Positions 13,463-15,504 of a stretch of 15,504 nucleotides of DNA are shown in pieces; within the stretch, counting starts at the first letter, position 1; the number at the start of each line of letters is the position of its first letter. Below the pieces are notes generated by a model. The model did no database searches. It was not told the DNA's origin and was given only the letters and a program-made list of their open reading frames with translations. Position numbers and translations under genes: made by a program. Source of the DNA: JABIFK01 sp047619225 (GTDB lineage Bacteria > Latescibacterota > UBA2968); assembly GCA_047619225.1 (NCBI GenBank), contig JBLHJX010000121.1:1-15504 (forward strand), in the 5' to 3' direction.

Positions 13463-14410
13463 TTAATGCCATTTGATGACGGCAAAACTGATGTCGTCTT
13501 GGGGTTCGGCAAAGGCGAGCAGGTCGGTTTTGATGGCGTTGAAGATTTCTTTGGAGGATAAATCTTTTACTTCGCAGAGCTTCTTCTCAAGATGGTGGGG
13601 TGCATACAGCTCTTCACCACGTTCATGCTCGATCAATCCATCGGTATAAATGATTAGAATGTCACCTTCACCAAGGAGGTTCCATTTGTTGATTTCGTAT
13701 TCTTCTTTAAAACCCAATACACTTTTTTGGATTTTGCGATCAATATCGCGTTGGGAGGGCAGCGTACCAATGGGCGGAAACGAAATCATTTTGTCTTCGG
13801 GAAAATCAACCAAGCGCTCGTTCTTATATGAATAGACAAAAGGCATGGGGTGCCCTGCTGAGAGAAATTCGAACCGCCCGTCTTCAGAGATTTCACCATA
13901 GATCATGGTGAGAAATTTGCTCACACTGGATGAGTTAAAGAAGCGGGTGTTGAGGTTTTCAAACAGCTTTTCTGTGATGTTGCCATAATGATCCATTTCA
14001 TACATTGCACCTAATAAAAATGCTTGATGTAACATAGCGGCCAGTAACGCATCGGTAATCTGATGGCCTGAAACATCGGCAATGACTATGCCCGTTTTAT
14101 GTCGGCATTCTTCGAGTTTGGGAATGAGGTAGTTACGCCCTCGGTCTTTGGCTTTTTGAATGCGTGCATTGATATCATATCGGTGATTGAAATCGACATA
14201 GATGATGTGATCCCCACCCATAATGCCATTGAGCGGTATGACATCGCCATAGATGTCAACGCCATTGAGCTTGGGTATTTCACCCGATGAGGGTTTGATG
14301 TAGCGGGCGATGTCTTGGAAGTTGTCTAACTCTCCCATGAGCATCTTGGTCGCTTCGCCTACGTCTTTGATGACGCTGCCGATTTCTTTGTCTGAACTTT
14401 CGAGAGCCAT
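13463..14410 (-). CDS. PP2C/SpoIIE-type serine/threonine phosphatase
   Basis: 315 residues of RsbU/SpoIIE phosphatase fold with only a short (~45 aa) N-terminal helix and no sensor domain. Metal-binding motifs in order: G-G-D-H (65-68), A-D-V-S-G-H (111-116), S-A-G-H-P (185-189), Y-T-D-G-L-I-E (255-261) and Q-D-D-I-S (304-308). Between the first two lies an unusually long charged insert (about 73-105, including F-N-H-R-Y-D-I-N-A-R-I). Such phosphatases dephosphorylate anti-anti-sigma proteins (RsbV/SpoIIAA type) in partner-switching pathways. No STAS or anti-sigma gene is in this window, so its target is elsewhere. The ATG at 14408-14410 has only a weak GGAA site. Probably cytoplasmic; what activates it is unknown. 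Confidence 0.92.
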   Translation of the reverse strand: MALESSDKEIGSVIKDVGEATKMLMGELDNFQDIARYIKPSSGEIPKLNGVDIYGDVIPLNGIMGGDHIIYVDFNHRYDINARIQKAKDRGRNYLIPKLEECRHKTGIVIADVSGHQITDALLAAMLHQAFLLGAMYEMDHYGNITEKLFENLNTRFFNSSSVSKFLTMIYGEISEDGRFEFLSAGHPMPFVYSYKNERLVDFPEDKMISFPPIGTLPSQRDIDRKIQKSVLGFKEEYEINKWNLLGEGDILIIYTDGLIEHERGEELYAPHHLEKKLCEVKDLSSKEIFNAIKTDLLAFAEPQDDISFAVIKWH

Positions 14411-14441
14411 ATGTTCCGTTTAAATGAAGAGGTGAAAAAGG

Positions 14442-14458
14442 TAGCGTTCAAAACGCAA
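14442..14458 (-). terminator. Weak hairpin downstream of the aldo/keto reductase
   Basis: A 5-bp stem, GCGTT (14444-14448) with AACGC (14452-14456), is followed on the minus strand by TACC and five T's. It lies about 65 nt after the stop of the aldo/keto reductase and before the phosphatase start. Small, so low confidence. The rest of 14411-14520 shows nothing I can name. Confidence 0.3.
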
Positions 14459-14520
14459 GGTTTAAGATCTGTTTTTTTGGGATATGTCTCTGTGATTTGG
14501 ATCACCCAATAAAAATTGTG

Positions 14521-15504
14521 TTATGCGCTGGGCATTTGTACGGCATCGTTGCGGCGTTCGACCATGTTTTTTTGCATGGCTTCTGGATATCGGTCGGGCA
14601 AATGCGAGATGTCGTTGAGGCGTTGCAAGTGGTCGCTTTCGAGCTGGAAGGCCCCAGCTTGCAGATTGTCTTCAAGCTGTTGGGTATTTCGTGCGCCCAC
14701 AATAGCGGCTGTGATGGCGGGTTGTTCAATGACCCAGCGTGCTGCTACTTGTGCGGGACTGCGACCTAATTCATCGGCTATTTTGAGCAGTTCAACGAGT
14801 GTGTCATCGGCATTGGTTGCAAAGTATTTTTGAGGATAGGCCCACGATTCTTCTGAGCGGGATCCTGTTTGGGTGCGTTCACCGGGTTTGTATTTGCCCG
14901 TGAGAAAGCCGCCAGCCAACGGACTCCAACACACAACCCCTAAGCCTTTGTATTGGCATAAGGGAATGAGTTCTTGCTCGATGTCACGCACGACCAAACT
15001 GTATTGGGGTTGATAGCATTCAAAACGCGCCAAACCATTGTGGTCGCTAATCCAGAGGGCTTCCATGAGACGCCATGCTTGGTAATTGCTGCACGCAATA
15101 TACCGAACTTTGCCTTGATGCACCAGATCATCTAAGGTGCGCAACATTTCTTCAAGTGGTGTTTGGGCGTCTACATGATGAATATAATATATATCGACAT
15201 AATCGGTATCGAGCCGGCGTAAGCTGTCTTCAATGGTTTGCATAATATGAACACGAGACATGCCCGAGTCATTGGGCCCTGGTCCTATGGGGTTAAAAAA
15301 TTTGGTGGCAATGATGGCATCACGGCGTTTGTCTTTGAGGGCTTTTCCAAGGTAGACTTCTGAGCGTTGATCGGCATATGTATTTGCTGTGTCGAAGAAG
15401 TTGACACCGTGATCGATTGCCATATCGACCATGCGTTTGGATTCGGCTTCGTCGGCACCATGGCCAAAAGTCATTGTGCCCAAGCAGACTTCAGATACTT
15501 TGAG
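14521..15504 (-). CDS. Aldo/keto reductase (N-terminus cut by window edge)
   Basis: 328 codons to the edge including stop; a TTG at 15481-15483 gives an apparent start, but the frame stays open to 15504 as L-K-V-S-E-V-C-L-G-T-M-T-F-G, the standard AKR N-terminal strand. Only about ten residues should therefore lie outside. Numbered from that TTG, the catalytic tetrad is D31 (F-F-D-T-A-N-T-Y), Y36, K61 (A-T-K-F) and H102 (Y-I-H-H-V-D). The C-terminal S-P-L-A-G-G-F-L-T-G-K-Y block and the A-R-W-V-I-E-Q-P...I-V-G-A-R NADPH-binding end are intact. It is a soluble (alpha/beta)8 NADPH-dependent oxidoreductase of the Tas/YajO-like group. The substrate is unknown. It lies 110 nt upstream of the phosphatase gene on the same strand; a small hairpin lies between them. 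Confidence 0.95.
   Translation of the reverse strand, partial: LKVSEVCLGTMTFGHGADEAESKRMVDMAIDHGVNFFDTANTYADQRSEVYLGKALKDKRRDAIIATKFFNPIGPGPNDSGMSRVHIMQTIEDSLRRLDTDYVDIYYIHHVDAQTPLEEMLRTLDDLVHQGKVRYIACSNYQAWRLMEALWISDHNGLARFECYQPQYSLVVRDIEQELIPLCQYKGLGVVCWSPLAGGFLTGKYKPGERTQTGSRSEESWAYPQKYFATNADDTLVELLKIADELGRSPAQVAARWVIEQPAITAAIVGARNTQQLEDNLQAGAFQLESDHLQRLNDISHLPDRYPEAMQKNMVERRNDAVQMPSA

Noticed and set aside
1..15504. CRISPR array, IS transposase, integrase/att site, tRNA, rRNA, defence or secretion cluster
   Set aside because: Looked for on both strands; no regularly spaced repeats, no recombinase motifs, no RNA-gene cloverleaf or rRNA sequence seen.

Overview
This window is ordinary bacterial chromosome with several broken or rebuilt genes. 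Most genes read leftwards (minus strand). The only plus-strand genes are a 51-residue small protein, an MFS transporter and a citrate synthase fragment. The organism cannot be named from sequence alone. DUF5069 paralogs, an ankyrin protein, a stand-alone SpoIIE-type phosphatase and roughly 50% GC suit an uncultured environmental bacterium of the Planctomycetes / Poribacteria / Latescibacterota kind, but that is a guess. Shine-Dalgarno sites (AAGGAG, GGAGG) are clear, and one sigma70-type promoter is near-consensus.

Layout from left to right. (1) 1-2806: a minus-strand operon of a 637-aa protein, probably an alpha-toroid polysaccharide-lyase-like enzyme, followed by two tandem DUF5069 paralogs; the second runs off the left edge. 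(2) 2854-2908: a long perfect inverted repeat, probably a terminator. (3) 2966-5031: an ankyrin-repeat protein followed closely by a VOC (glyoxalase-fold) protein. (4) 5090-5340: a palindromic, C-rich element with no gene, whose base skew is opposite to its surroundings; it cuts short a SnoaL-like gene (5269-5469). (5) 5542-6268: a VOC gene, a 54-aa half-VOC ORF and a 22-aa mini-ORF. (6) 6295-10242: a nucleotidyltransferase and uvrA in one operon behind a strong promoter with a hairpin-forming leader. (7) 10437-11845: a 51-aa MazE-tail-like protein overlapping the start of an MFS exporter, closed by a bidirectional terminator. (8) 11978-13394: two different citrate synthase fragments head to head, both lacking their N-termini. 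(9) 13463-15504: a PP2C/SpoIIE phosphatase and an aldo/keto reductase that runs off the right edge.

I see no defence island, phage, IS transposase, CRISPR array, rRNA or tRNA. The most interesting items are the AbrB-less MazE-tail gene, the deletion-like junction between two citrate synthase genes, the inverted-skew palindromic element that truncates a gene, and UvrA lacking the first CxxC of its first zinc finger. The + strand is rich in G (and T) over most of the window whichever strand is coding. That points to replication-linked strand bias and helps judge which rearrangements are recent.
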